NCBI GenBank assembly: GCA_025965475.1
Contig: JAOPWV010000080.1
Location: 1 to 42,053, forward strand
Length of the DNA stretch: 42,053 nucleotides
Origin: Frankiales bacterium
GTDB lineage: Bacteria > Actinomycetota > Actinomycetes > Mycobacteriales > SCTD01
Reading direction: 5' to 3'
This document shows, piece by piece, positions 9,557-17,803 of this stretch; the first letter of the stretch is position 1; every line of letters starts with the position of its first letter. Both the position numbers and the translations under genes were made by a program. A model generated the notes under the pieces. The model did no database searches, was not told the DNA's origin, and was given only the letters and a program-made list of their open reading frames with translations.

Positions 9557-9623
9557 GCCGATGCGGGTCTGAGTCGATCGATGCATGATCGGACCGACGC
9601 ACATCGAACCGACGCACGAAAGA

Positions 9624-9663
9624 AGCCGATGACCGTCCTGAACTGCCAGGACGGTCATCGGCT
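9624..9663. terminator. Perfect 17-bp hairpin between convergent hemA and aquaporin genes
   Basis: Arms AGCCGATGACCGTCCTG (9624-9640) and its exact complement (9647-9663) enclose the 6-base loop AACTGC. It lies 67 bases after the hemA stop and 18 bases beyond the aquaporin stop, so it can serve both converging transcripts. No T-run follows on either strand, as is common for actinobacterial hairpin terminators. Confidence 0.85.
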
Positions 9664-9681
9664 CTGGTCTCCCGGGCCGGG

Positions 9682-10404
9682 TCACCCGTCGTCGGGGTTG
9701 AGCGCCAGGAAGGCGGCTCCGGCGGCGGCGCCGGCTGCCAGTTGCGCCAGCAGGTAGACCCACAGCGTCGGCCACGCGAAAAGGCCCAGCGTCGCGGCTC
9801 CCAGTGTGACGGCCGGGTTGAACGCGCCACCGGAGATCGCGCCGACCGCGAAGGCTCCCGCCACCACGGTGAAGCCGATCGCCAGGCCGTAGAAGGAGTT
9901 GTCCGGGTGGTCCCTGCTCGTGGCCACGTTGAGGACGACATAGCAGAGGGCGAAGGTGAACAGCAACTCCACGACGAAGGCGGCGATCAGGGCCTGACCG
10001 GACAGGGTCAACGTGGCCGCCGGCGCGTGGTGGACCACGGCGGAGACGACCCCGGCCGCTATCAGGCCTCCACCGACTTGTGCGACCCAGTAACCGGCGG
10101 CGTCAGCCGACCTGATCCGGCCGCGTACCAGCGCCGCGAGGGTGACGGCCGGGTTGTAGTGGCCGCCGGAGATGTGCCCGCCTGCGTAGATCATGACCAT
10201 GAGTGATGCGCCGATGGCCAGCGGTGCGAGCGGGCTGCCCCCGATCACGCTCGCCCCGACCGTGAAGACGAGGAAGAACGTCCCGATCAGCTCGACGGCG
10301 TACTTCCGGGCCGCATCCGCGTGGGCTCTGGGCGGGGATTGAGCCCGGTCGGGCGCAGTGCGTTCCTGGATGTCGATGTTGCCCACGCTGGTGGTGGTGG
10401 TCAT
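9682..10404 (-). CDS. MIP-family channel (aquaporin-like)
   Basis: 240 residues with six predicted membrane helices after a polar N-terminus of about 33 residues. Both half-helix loops are present: GGHYNPAVT with Asn84-Pro85-Ala86 and GGAFNPAVT with Asn196-Pro197-Ala198. Size and two-repeat layout fit an AqpZ-like water or small-neutral-solute channel in the inner membrane. In classical aquaporins the second motif reads NPAR, the Arg forming the selectivity filter; here it reads NPAV, so the filter Arg is missing at that place and permeability may be broader. The ATG at 10404 has GAGGAGCC upstream. It converges on hemA and diverges from a response-regulator gene. I do not assign aqpZ or glpF because of the altered filter. 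Confidence 0.9.
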   Translation of the reverse strand: MTTTTSVGNIDIQERTAPDRAQSPPRAHADAARKYAVELIGTFFLVFTVGASVIGGSPLAPLAIGASLMVMIYAGGHISGGHYNPAVTLAALVRGRIRSADAAGYWVAQVGGGLIAAGVVSAVVHHAPAATLTLSGQALIAAFVVELLFTFALCYVVLNVATSRDHPDNSFYGLAIGFTVVAGAFAVGAISGGAFNPAVTLGAATLGLFAWPTLWVYLLAQLAAGAAAGAAFLALNPDDG

Positions 10405-10600
10405 GGGATGGCTCCTCTACGTCCGCTGGTGTCGATATTCGGACTTCGAGAGTCGTTCTTCGGCGCGCGCAGGTCGTCAGGGCCAACGCCCATCTGCGTC
10501 CCCGGCGGGCTGGGCTCTCCGGTTACCTGCCAGCCGCAACCAGGGCGAGTGTGCAGCTAGCCGGAATGCGAACGCGGACACGCACTGCGATCCTGGGGGC

Positions 10601-11008
10601 ATGCTGAGTTGCCTCATCGTCGACGACAACCCTCGCTTCCTGGCGGCTGCCCGTGATCTCCTCGAGCGTGAGGGCGTCACGGTCGTGGGCGTGGCATCGA
10701 CGAGTGCCGAGGCCCTCCAGGCTGTCGCCGCTCTCCGACCGGATGTCACCCTGCTGGACATCGACCTTGGTGGCGAGAGTGGCTTCGACCTGGCCGCACG
10801 ACTCCACCGGGACGCCGGCCTGACGCCGTCCCGGGTGATCCTGATCTCGACGCACGCCGAGCAGGACTATGCCGAGCTGATCGGTGCCAGCCCGGTCGTC
10901 GGGTTCGTCTCGAAGTCCGCCCTGTCGGCCGATGCCATCCGCGACCTCCTGGAGCGCGACGGTGACGGCGAGTGCCCCCTTCCGATCAACGGCCCTCGAG
11001 GAACGTGA
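10601..11008 (+). CDS. Single-domain response regulator (CheY-like receiver only)
   Basis: 135 residues. The receiver domain fills the protein: acidic pair Asp8-Asp9 in IVDDN, phospho-acceptor Asp53 in TLLDIDLG, Ser83/Thr84 in LIST and Lys105 in VSKS. There is no DNA-binding or enzymatic output domain. ATG 10601 follows GGGGGC; a longer frame begins at 10358 but overlaps the aquaporin start and looks non-coding. The last 23 bases overlap the 3' end of the convergent NarL-type regulator. Such stand-alone receivers act by binding a partner protein or as phosphate sinks. The kinase partner is unknown; the intact kinase at 5.6-8.2 kb is the closest candidate. Confidence 0.85.
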   Translation: MLSCLIVDDNPRFLAAARDLLEREGVTVVGVASTSAEALQAVAALRPDVTLLDIDLGGESGFDLAARLHRDAGLTPSRVILISTHAEQDYAELIGASPVVGFVSKSALSADAIRDLLERDGDGECPLPINGPRGT

Positions 11009-11672
11009 CCACCGCGAGGACGCGGCGGTGGTCGTCGTCGGCCTCCGCCAGGTTCAGCTTGGCGAGAATGCTTCGGACGTGCTTCTCGACAGTTCCCTCG
11101 GAGACCCAGAGCCGGCGGCCTATGCCGGCGTTGGAACGTCCCTCCGCCATCAGTGCCAGGACCTCGCGCTCCCGCGCGCTGAGTGCGGCAAGCGGGTCGT
11201 TGCGTCGTCGGGCTGACACCAGCTCCTGCACCAGCGCCGGATCCACGACCGATGCTCCCTTGGCGATCCGTTCGAGCGTGTCGAGGAAGTCCGTCACATC
11301 GGCGACGCGGCTCTTGAGCAGGTAGCCGATCTTGCGGCCGGTAGCCAGCAGTTCCATCGCGTGCTCGACCTCGGCATGGGCCGACAGAACCAGGATGCCG
11401 GTGTCCGGGAACTCCTGGCGGATCACCCGAGACGCGTCCAACCCCTCGGTGGTGTGTGTCGGCGGCATCCGGATGTCGACGATCACAAGCTCGGGCGTCC
11501 TGTCCCGGACCATGGCCAAAAGCTGGGTGCCGTCGCCGGCCTGGCCCTGGACCTCGAAGCCCGACCGGCCGAGCAGGCTTGCCAGACCCTCGCGGAGAAG
11601 GACGTCGTCCTCGGCGACGACCACGCGCAACGGGATCCGGGCCGGCACGTCCACGTTCGGCTCTGTCGTCAC
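10986..11672 (-). CDS. NarL/FixJ-type response regulator (receiver + LuxR HTH)
   Basis: 228 residues. Receiver domain: Glu21-Asp22-Asp23 in VVAEDDVLL, phospho-acceptor Asp66 in VIVDIRMP, Ser97 in LVLSAHA and Lys120 in YLLKSR. A linker leads to a GerE/LuxR helix-turn-helix (about 163-210): LSAREREVLALMAEGRSN, then SEGTVEKHV. This is a cytoplasmic transcription factor switched by phosphorylation from a HisKA_3-class kinase. A histidine-kinase remnant lies just upstream in divergent orientation (from about 11.79 kb), so the native partner has probably been lost and the regulator may be orphaned or served by another kinase. The start is ATG 11672, which aligns with family members that carry a short N-terminal tail. 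Confidence 0.93.
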   Translation of the reverse strand: MTTEPNVDVPARIPLRVVVAEDDVLLREGLASLLGRSGFEVQGQAGDGTQLLAMVRDRTPELVIVDIRMPPTHTTEGLDASRVIRQEFPDTGILVLSAHAEVEHAMELLATGRKIGYLLKSRVADVTDFLDTLERIAKGASVVDPALVQELVSARRRNDPLAALSAREREVLALMAEGRSNAGIGRRLWVSEGTVEKHVRSILAKLNLAEADDDHRRVLAVVTFLEGR

Positions 11673-11785
11673 GGCAAGATTGTCGACTAATTTCGGGCCG
11701 CGGGCACGCTTCCCGGACGAAGCATTTCGCCGGCGCGACCGCCACGACGCTGCCCGGCCGCGTGGTTCGCGTGCCGGAGCCTGAC

Positions 11786-12242
11786 GTGTGGGTTGGGCTG
11801 ACGCGCCGCTTGCTCGTCGCGAGCGGCCTGCTCGCGCTCATCGTCGGCGCCGCGTTCGCCGTCCTGCTCTCCGCGGTCGGCTACCTGACGGCGGCGATGT
11901 TCTGCCTGGTCCGGCAGGCGGCCGCCATGGCGGGACGGCTGGCCGACGGTGACCTCGGGACCCGGATGCCGGTGCACGGCGTCGGCGAGATCGGTGTGCT
12001 CGAGCGCAGCTTCAACACCATGGCCGGCTCGTCACAGGAGAGCCGGGCGGAGCTCACCGCCTCGCGGGCCAGGATCGGGACCGCCGGACCAGGCGAGGGC
12101 GGCGGATCGAGCGTGACCTGCACGACGGAACCCGACAGCGCCTGGTGTCGCTGCTGCTGGCTCGGGCGGCGCCGAACGGACGCTGGCGCGCGCGACAGCG
12201 CTCAGGGAGCACCTGTCCCACGTCGCTCTCCGGGTCCGTGAC
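11786..12242 (+). pseudogene. Remnant of a HAMP / HisKA_3 sensor histidine kinase
   Basis: From about 11786 the frame reads a membrane helix (LLVASGLLALIVGAAFAVLL) joined directly to a second hydrophobic stretch, then a HAMP domain (LADGDLGTRMPVHGVGEIG). This implies loss of the extracytoplasmic sensor that normally separates the two helices. Near 12090 the frame breaks; in the next frame the phospho-acceptor motif continues as RRIERDLHDGTRQRLVSLLL, with the His codon at 12121-12123. The sequence stops resembling a kinase at about 12175, and at 12242 it abuts an unrelated MFS fragment. The ATPase domain is missing. Internal deletion, frameshift and truncation together make this a decayed gene, probably once the partner of the adjacent regulator. 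Confidence 0.8.
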
Positions 12243-12540
12243 GGCATGCCGGCCGCGATGCCCTGCAGCAGCCGGGCAGCGATCAGCAGCCCGATGGTCG
12301 GCGCGGCTCCGGACAACGCGCTCGTCACCACGAACGCGGACAGGGCGATCAGGAACATGCGCCGCCGGCCGATCGTGTCACCGGGCCGGCCGGAACCAGC
12401 GCCAGTGTCAGCGCGTACCCGGACACCACCCACTGCACTGTCGCTGCCGCTACGCCCAGGGCCCGCTCCATCGACGGCAGCGCGACGTTCACGATGCTGA
12501 CGTCGAGCAGGATCAGGAACGCCGCGAACTGGGTCACTCC
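12243..12540 (-). pseudogene. Remnant of a DHA2-type MFS drug exporter (N-terminal helices only)
   Basis: On the minus strand, 12540 to about 12385 encodes FAAFLILLDVSIVNVALPSM and VQWVVSGYALTLALVPAG, the first two helices of EmrB/QacA-like 14-helix exporters, including the conserved D.SIVNVALP motif. The frame then shifts and continues as GDTIGRRRMFLIALSAFVVT and ARLLQGIAAG (motif A loop and next helices), ending at about 12243. Everything after helix 4 is missing, and no start codon with a ribosome site is evident. It is a non-functional fragment at a deletion junction. Confidence 0.8.
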
Positions 12541-12773
12541 AGGGCCCGCCACCGCCGCGGATCGGCCACCTGATCGGCGGGGACCGGCGAGCGCACCGTC
12601 ACCGCCAGCGGCCCTCCTCGTGGGTGGGTGACCGGAGTGCCCGGACTCCCGCTGGCCGGTAGCCGGGTTGGGCGCTGGCCGCGCAGACGGGCCCGGTTCC
12701 GGAGGCGACGGTGGACGGCATGCGGCACGACACCCGGCCGGGCCGCAGGAGCAAAGGAAGCGAGGGGAGAACC

Positions 12774-13097
12774 ATGGTGGAGATCCCGGCCGTGACGGCA
12801 TCTCGCCACGGCGTCGCGATGGTCAGCACATTCGAAGCGGCCCGGGCCGAGGCGCTGTTCGCCTCTACCGTGCAGTCCTCCGAGTCACCCGGCCCCGACG
12901 AGGTTCGTCGCACCGTGTCGACGACCCTGCGCCGGCTCGGGATCCGCGGTTGTGCCGCGCAGGTGGCAGGCGAGTTCGGCGACCACCCCGACGTCGCGGT
13001 ACAGCGGATGGCCTGGGCCCTGATGACGGTCCGCGGTGTGTACCCGGGAGCCGTACGGACTCCGCCGCCCGCACGGCCTCTAGCCCTCGCGAGCTGA
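12774..13097 (+). CDS. Small conserved actinobacterial protein of unknown function
   Basis: 107 residues from ATG 12774, with GAGGGGAGA upstream. The centre has ARAEALFAS, then helices around [17 protein letters not shown] and [21 protein letters not shown] recall this ARAEALFAS...GCAA.VA.EFGDHPE...RM.WA pattern as recurrent in Streptomyces and related genera, without an assigned function. It is predicted to be helical and soluble, with no signal peptide or membrane segment. It ends 40 bases before the catalase gene on the same strand, so the two are probably cotranscribed and a link to oxidative stress is possible. That link rests on position only. Confidence 0.75.
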   Translation: MVEIPAVTASRHGVAMVSTFEAARAEALFASTVQSSESPGPDEVRRTVSTTLRRLGIRGCAAQVAGEFGDHPDVAVQRMAWALMTVRGVYPGAVRTPPPARPLALAS

Positions 13098-13137
13098 CCC
13101 GGTACCGCAAGTCCACACGAACGAAAGGAAGCGCGGC

Positions 13138-14595
13138 ATGACCACCACCGAGCCCACGCCACCGACGGCGACGACCCTCGCCGGCATTCCGATCGAGAGC
13201 GACGATCACTCGCTCACCGTCGGCCCGGACGGACCGATCCTGCTCCAGGACCACTACCTCATCGAGCAGATGGCGCAGTGGAACCGTGAGCGCACCCCGG
13301 AGCGCCAGCCCCATGCCAAGGGGAGCGGGGCCTTCGGCCAGTTCGAGGTGACGAACGACGTCAGCGCCTTCACCAAGGCCGCGGTCTTCCAGCCGGAGAG
13401 CACGACCGCGATGCTGGCCCGGTTCTCCACGGTCGCCGGCGAGCGGGGCAGCCCGGACACCTGGCGCGACCCCCGCGGGTTTGCCCTGAAGTTCTACACG
13501 TCCGAGGGCAACTACGACATGGTCGGCAACGACGTCCCGGTCTTCTTCATCAGGGACCCGCTGAAGTTCCAGCACTTCATCCGCTCGCAGAAGCGCCGGA
13601 TGGACAACAACCTGCGCGACCACGACATGCAGTGGGACTTCTGGACCCTGTCACCCGAGTCGGCCCACATGGTGACCTGGCTGATGGGCGACCGAGGCAT
13701 CCCGAAGAGCTGGCGGCACATGAACGGCTACTCCAGTCACACCTACATGTGGGTCAACGCCGACAACGAGAAGTTCTGGGTGAAGTACCACTTCATCTCC
13801 AGCCAGGGCGTCGAGTTCCTCACCCAGGCCGAGGCGGACCACCTCGCCGGCGCGGATGGTGACTACCACACCCGGGACCTGTACTACGCGATCGAGCGGG
13901 GCGACCATCCGAGCTGGACCCTCAAGGTGCAGATCATGCCGTTCGAGGACGCCAAGACCTACCGGTTCAATCCCTTCGACCTGACCAAGGTGTGGCCGCA
14001 CGGCGACTACCCACTCATCGAGGTCGGCCGGATGACCCTGGACCGCAACCCCGCCGACAACCATGCCGAGATCGAGCAGGCGGCCTTCGAGCCCAGCAAC
14101 CTCGTGCCCGGTATCGGCCCCAGCCCGGACAAGATGCTGCTTGGCCGGCTGTTCTCCTACGCGGACGCCCACCGGGCCCGGATCGGCGCGAACTACAACC
14201 AGTTGCCGGTGAACCAGCCGGTCGCACCGGTTCACTCCTACAACACGGCCGGCCGCATGCGGTACCAGAACGCGACCGACCCCGTGTACTACCCGAACTC
14301 GAAGGGTGGGCCGCAGGCCGACCCCCGGTACGCCGAAACGGCGGGCTGGCACACCAGCGGCGAGCTGGTGCACGCCGCGTACACCCTGCACGCCGAGGAC
14401 GATGACTGGGGCCAGGCCGGCACGATGGTCCGGCAGGTGCTCGACGACGCGGCGCGTTCGCGGCTGGTCGACAACATCGTCGGCCACCTGCGCGACGGTG
14501 TCACCGAGCCGGTCCTGGAGCGTGCGTTCGAGTATTGGCGCAACGTGGACACGGACCTGGGCAACCGGGTCGAGAAGGGCGTCCGGGGCGGATAG
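13138..14595 (+). CDS. Haem catalase (small-subunit, clade 3 type)
   Basis: 485 residues, the usual length for small-subunit monofunctional catalases that convert hydrogen peroxide to water and oxygen. The catalytic His59 lies in the [10 protein letters not shown] motif (family: RVVHAKG.GA.G). Asn131 lies in [12 protein letters not shown]. The proximal haem ligand Tyr341 and Arg337 lie in [14 protein letters not shown]. There is no flavodoxin-like C-terminal domain, which rules out the large-subunit class. ATG 13138 follows GAAAGGAAG. The likely operon partner is the small protein upstream, and a strong hairpin follows the stop. Cytoplasmic. The residues before the active His (RQPH instead of RVVH) are a mild deviation. 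Confidence 0.95.
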   Translation: MTTTEPTPPTATTLAGIPIESDDHSLTVGPDGPILLQDHYLIEQMAQWNRERTPERQPHAKGSGAFGQFEVTNDVSAFTKAAVFQPESTTAMLARFSTVAGERGSPDTWRDPRGFALKFYTSEGNYDMVGNDVPVFFIRDPLKFQHFIRSQKRRMDNNLRDHDMQWDFWTLSPESAHMVTWLMGDRGIPKSWRHMNGYSSHTYMWVNADNEKFWVKYHFISSQGVEFLTQAEADHLAGADGDYHTRDLYYAIERGDHPSWTLKVQIMPFEDAKTYRFNPFDLTKVWPHGDYPLIEVGRMTLDRNPADNHAEIEQAAFEPSNLVPGIGPSPDKMLLGRLFSYADAHRARIGANYNQLPVNQPVAPVHSYNTAGRMRYQNATDPVYYPNSKGGPQADPRYAETAGWHTSGELVHAAYTLHAEDDDWGQAGTMVRQVLDDAARSRLVDNIVGHLRDGVTEPVLERAFEYWRNVDTDLGNRVEKGVRGG

Positions 14596-14618
14596 CCCTG
14601 ACGGCACGCCTCGCGCAC

Positions 14619-14661
14619 ACAGACGATGGCTCGGCACCGAAGGCGCCGGGCCATCGTCTGT
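14619..14661. terminator. 17-bp hairpin terminator after catalase
   Basis: The arm ACAGACGATGGCTCGGC (14619-14635) pairs with 14645-14661 with a single T-G wobble, closing a 9-base loop. It begins 24 bases after the catalase stop. No T-tract follows. Its core GACGATGGC/GCCATCGTC recurs in the hairpin at 17723-17756. Confidence 0.85.
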
Positions 14662-14787
14662 GACGTCTGCGGCGGGGTACCCGTGACTCTCCGGCATGCG
14701 CCGACCCGTCGCACCCCGCGACACCCCGCAGGCGGTGCACATCACCCACGGCCAACTCGGCCGCGTACTGCACGTGGAGGATGTCTC

Positions 14788-15455
14788 ATGATGCGCGCGC
14801 CCGGAGGCGGCCGGACCGAGTCAGCCAGGTACGCCCCGTCAACCGAACGGCTACCGGCGCCGGTACGTCTGCTCGCTGTCACCGCGGCCACCGCGGCGCA
14901 CCGGATCGTTTACCCCGATCGCGCCCACGCCCACCTCGACAATCCGGTCATGGCCCAGTTCTATGGCGCGCCGCCGATGGCGCTGCTCGCCTTCCGTGGC
15001 TGGCTCATGCCCGCGGTCCCGCCGATGGTCAGTGTCGCGACAGGGGCGCTGCTCGTGCCGCACGCGCCGGGGGGCCAGCTACGGGAGGCGCTGCTGCTTG
15101 GCTGTTACGCCAGGCGGCGCTCGCGCTGCGGCCGCCGTACGCCGGGACGTTCCGCGCCATCGGGCTGGTCTAGGGGGTGCCTGTCTGGGGCTTCGCGATC
15201 AAGTGGGCGGCGCTGGCCGGGGTGCTCACCGTCCGCGCCGCGCGAAACGCCCTTCCGTTCACCCTCACGTGGTGGTCGTTCATCTTCCCGGTGGGCACCG
15301 TGGTGACCGGTACGTCGGGGCTGGCCCTGGCCCCGGGATCGGACATGTTCCGCGCCGCCGCCGTGCTGTTCTTCGCCGGGCTGGTCCTGGCCTGGCTCGC
15401 CGTCGCCGTCCGCACCGTCGGCGGCACCTGGTCGGGCCGGCTGCTCCAGGCCTGA
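14788..15455 (+). pseudogene. Decayed TDT-family (TehA-like) transporter
   Basis: A proper start exists: ATG 14788 with GTGGAGGA upstream. The frame reads HLDNPVMAQFYGAPPMALLA, a signature of the tellurite-resistance/dicarboxylate transporter (TDT) family, and then ALLVPHAPGGQLREALLLGCY. At about 15108 the reading frame is lost. The next recognisable piece, in another frame from 15177, is PVWGFAIKWAALAGVL through FTLTWWSFIFPVGTVVTGTS to LLQA at 15455, which matches the last helices of the family. A TAG lies between the pieces, and the middle helices are missing. The family exports or imports anions or weak acids across the inner membrane. Frameshift plus internal deletion indicate a dead gene. 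Confidence 0.75.
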
Positions 15456-15750
15456 GCGGGTCGGACTCCACGGATCCACCCCCTCAGGTCGCTGGTTGCG
15501 GCGGCGTCTGCCTGGTGTCCACTCTGACGAATGGCGGCTCTCCCCCATGGCTGCTTGGGGACACCCGGATGGCTGTGGCCCGTAGCGCGGCGCACTCTTC
15601 AAGCGCTCGAACAACACGGGCGACACGAGGCCAGCTCGGGAGCACCTGAACTGGAGCCACGACGAATGCCACCGCCGCATATCCGGCGGGACACCGAGAC
15701 CGGACCGCCTGGACAATCGACGGTCCTCGGCGGCGAGAGGACGTGACGAG
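15456..15750. other. Intergenic stretch without a recognisable gene
   Basis: About 295 bases lie between the transporter remnant and the zinc-ribbon protein. Short frames on both strands give low-complexity or Cys/Ser/Arg-rich translations with no domain pattern. A GGCGAGAGGACG stretch at its end provides the ribosome site of the next gene. No hairpin or transposon end was recognised. Confidence 0.4.
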
Positions 15751-15960
15751 ATGACCACGACCCAGACGACTGTTTTGCAGCCCCTGCTCACCCGGCAGGA
15801 TCGCTGTGACCGCTGCGGCGCACAAGCAAAAGTCTTGGCGTTGCTGCGTTCAGGTGGTGAGCTCCTCTTCTGCGGACACCATGCCCTGGAGCACCGACCT
15901 CGGCTCGGAGTCATCGGGGCCGCCCTGATTCCTGACCCGGAAGTGTGTCGGCCCGGCTGA
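15751..15960 (+). CDS. Small zinc-ribbon-like protein (DUF7455 type)
   Basis: 69 residues. After a short polar N-terminus it reads RCDRCGAQAKVLALLRSGGELLFCGHHALEH, giving a CxxC...CxxH set (Cys19, Cys22, Cys41, His44 by position) that could bind one zinc. I know this layout, LT..DRCDRCGAQA....L..GGELLFC.HH...H, from short actinobacterial proteins grouped as DUF7455. ATG 15751 has GGCGAGAGGACG upstream. Unlike many family members it is not next to a sigma factor or polyphosphate glucokinase. No function is established. Confidence 0.85.
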   Translation: MTTTQTTVLQPLLTRQDRCDRCGAQAKVLALLRSGGELLFCGHHALEHRPRLGVIGAALIPDPEVCRPG

Positions 15961-16135
15961 TGCCCGGCATGGCGCCTGATCCAGCTGGCAGTAGCCGGAG
16001 TGCCGACCGAACCGGGCCTGGGGTGCGAGATCAACCGCACTGAATGCTCTAGTATGGAAACCTTCCCACGCGGCCGTACGTCGGTACTCCGTCCAGGTGA
16101 GAGTGCCGCCACGTTCAGACGAGAAGAGGTCGATC

Positions 16136-17674
16136 GTGACGTTGCAGGTCAAGCCCGGGACAAGCTGGGACGAGGTCTACGCGCAGGCTCGGGCGGCAGC
16201 GCCCGAAGCCTTCGATGCCGACCGGATTCTCAACCTCACCGAAGGAACCTGGCAGCGGAACGGTCAGCCGGGCGAACACGTGAACCCTGTCGATGGCGAA
16301 GCGATCCCGGGGCCGCCGTACGTGGCCCAGGACGTCGCCGCCGAGGCGGTGGCGCATTCCCTCCGGGAGCACAAGGCCTGGGGTGAGGTCGATCTCGACG
16401 AGCGCAAGAGCCGCGTCCAGGTCGCTGTCGAGCAGCTCCAGAATCTTCGGGACACCTTGGCGCTGTTACTCGCTTGGGAGATCGGCAAGCCCTGGAAGCT
16501 GGCCTGTGCCGACGTGGACCGGGCGCTGGACGGCGTCCGCTGGTACCTCGGTGAGATCGAGCGGCAGTTGCGAGGCCGCGGTCCGCTGCCGGGCCCGGTG
16601 AGCAACATCGCGTCGTGGAACTACCCCATGAGCGTCATGGTCCATGCCGAGTTGGTGCAGTGCCTGGCAGGAAACGCCGTTGTGGCGAAGACGCCGTCGC
16701 AGGGCGGCTTCCACACCCTCACGCTCGCCCACGCGATCATGAAGCGCGCCGGGCTACCGGTCACGCTGTTGTCGGGGGTCGGTTCGCAGCTGGGCGATGT
16801 TCTGATCCGCTCGCACGAGATCGGCTGCCTCGCCTTCGTGGGCGGCCGTACCAACGGCCGCAAGGCTGCGACGTCTCTCGCCGACACCGGCAAGCGGCAC
16901 TTCCTCGAACAGGAGGGTCTCAATGCCTGGGGCATCTGGGACTTCTCGCGGTGGGACGAGCTCGCAGCCCACCTGACCAAAGGCTTTGAGTACGCGAAGC
17001 AACGGTGCACCGCGTATCCGCGCTACGTCGTGCAGCGCAGTCTGATGCCGGCGTTTCTCGAGATGTACCTGCCGATCATCAAGGGCCTGCGGTTCGGGCA
17101 CCCGCTCGCCGTCGAGCATCCCGGCGACGAGCTCCCCGACCTGCACTTCGGGCCGCTGATCTCCGCCGCCAAGGCCGCAGACCTTGCCTCGCACTATGAG
17201 GAAGCCCTGTCCGGTGGCGGCATCCCGATCTACCGCGGCTCCCTGGCCGATGGCCGTTTCCTCGCGGGCCAGGACACCTCGGCGTACGTCGCACCGGCCA
17301 CGGTCCTCGAACCACCACAGTCCTGGTCACTGCGCCACGCGGAGCCCTTCGGACCACTCGACTCGATCGTCGTGGTCGACAGCGAAGCCGAGCTGCTCGC
17401 CGCGATGAACGCGTCCAACGGGGCACTCGTCGCCTCCATCGCGACGGACGACCCGGAGCTTGGCGCACGTATCGCCGGCGAGCTGCAGGCGTTCAAAGTC
17501 GGCATCAACAAGCCGCGGAGCCGTGGCGACCGTGAGGAGGTCTTCGGCGGCAGGGGGGCGTCCTGGAAGGGAGCCTTCGTCGGCGGCGACCTGCTGGTGC
17601 AGGCGGTCACCGAGGGCGACGGTCAGGTCTACGGCAACTTCTCGAGCTACTCGCTCTACCCGGCGGACGTCTGA
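16136..17674 (+). CDS. Divergent aldehyde dehydrogenase superfamily protein
   Basis: 512 residues from GTG 16136, preceded by GAGAAGAGG. ALDH-fold landmarks are recognisable but unusual: SWNYPMSV with Asn162, VVAKTPSQ with Lys185, a candidate general-base Glu at 258 or 260 (FLEQEGLN in place of ELGGK), and the nucleophile region FEYAKQRCTAYPR with Cys291. So Asn, Cys and a Glu are kept, and the protein is probably an active NAD(P)-dependent oxidoreductase of an outlying subfamily. It stands alone on the plus strand and converges on the 16-gene operon, whose last gene is also an aldehyde dehydrogenase of a different, canonical type. Both end at a shared hairpin. The substrate is unknown. Confidence 0.8.
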   Translation: MTLQVKPGTSWDEVYAQARAAAPEAFDADRILNLTEGTWQRNGQPGEHVNPVDGEAIPGPPYVAQDVAAEAVAHSLREHKAWGEVDLDERKSRVQVAVEQLQNLRDTLALLLAWEIGKPWKLACADVDRALDGVRWYLGEIERQLRGRGPLPGPVSNIASWNYPMSVMVHAELVQCLAGNAVVAKTPSQGGFHTLTLAHAIMKRAGLPVTLLSGVGSQLGDVLIRSHEIGCLAFVGGRTNGRKAATSLADTGKRHFLEQEGLNAWGIWDFSRWDELAAHLTKGFEYAKQRCTAYPRYVVQRSLMPAFLEMYLPIIKGLRFGHPLAVEHPGDELPDLHFGPLISAAKAADLASHYEEALSGGGIPIYRGSLADGRFLAGQDTSAYVAPATVLEPPQSWSLRHAEPFGPLDSIVVVDSEAELLAAMNASNGALVASIATDDPELGARIAGELQAFKVGINKPRSRGDREEVFGGRGASWKGAFVGGDLLVQAVTEGDGQVYGNFSSYSLYPADV

Positions 17675-17722
17675 CGGCTCCGGGCGGCCGGCCGAGCCGG
17701 GCTCTCCCCGTGCGGCGACCAA

Positions 17723-17756
17723 CATGGCCATCGTCGCGACGCCGACGATGGCCATG
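17723..17756. terminator. Perfect 14-bp hairpin between two convergent aldehyde dehydrogenase genes
   Basis: CATGGCCATCGTCG (17723-17736) and its exact complement (17743-17756) enclose the loop CGACGC. It lies 48 bases past the plus-strand stop and 42 bases past the operon's last stop, so it can end both transcripts. No T-tract follows. Confidence 0.85.
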
Positions 17757-17773
17757 CTGCGTCTCCGCGAGGC

Positions 17774-17803
17774 CGTGCCTACCCGTGCCTACCCGTGCCT
17801 ACC
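17774..17803. repeat. Three tandem copies of a 10-bp unit at the operon end
   Basis: CGTGCCTACC is repeated exactly three times. On the minus strand, the TAG stop of the aldehyde dehydrogenase gene falls at the edge of the first unit read; the other copies are in the 3' untranslated part. Copy-number change would probably not alter the protein. Confidence 0.85.

Noticed and set aside
13651-14745. 364-residue minus-strand frame opposite the catalase
   Set aside because: Mirror of a strongly supported catalase gene, with no recognisable domain.
17774-17803. Tandem 10-bp repeat considered as the start of a CRISPR or regulatory array
   Set aside because: Units are contiguous, only three copies, with no spacers; a simple tandem duplication.
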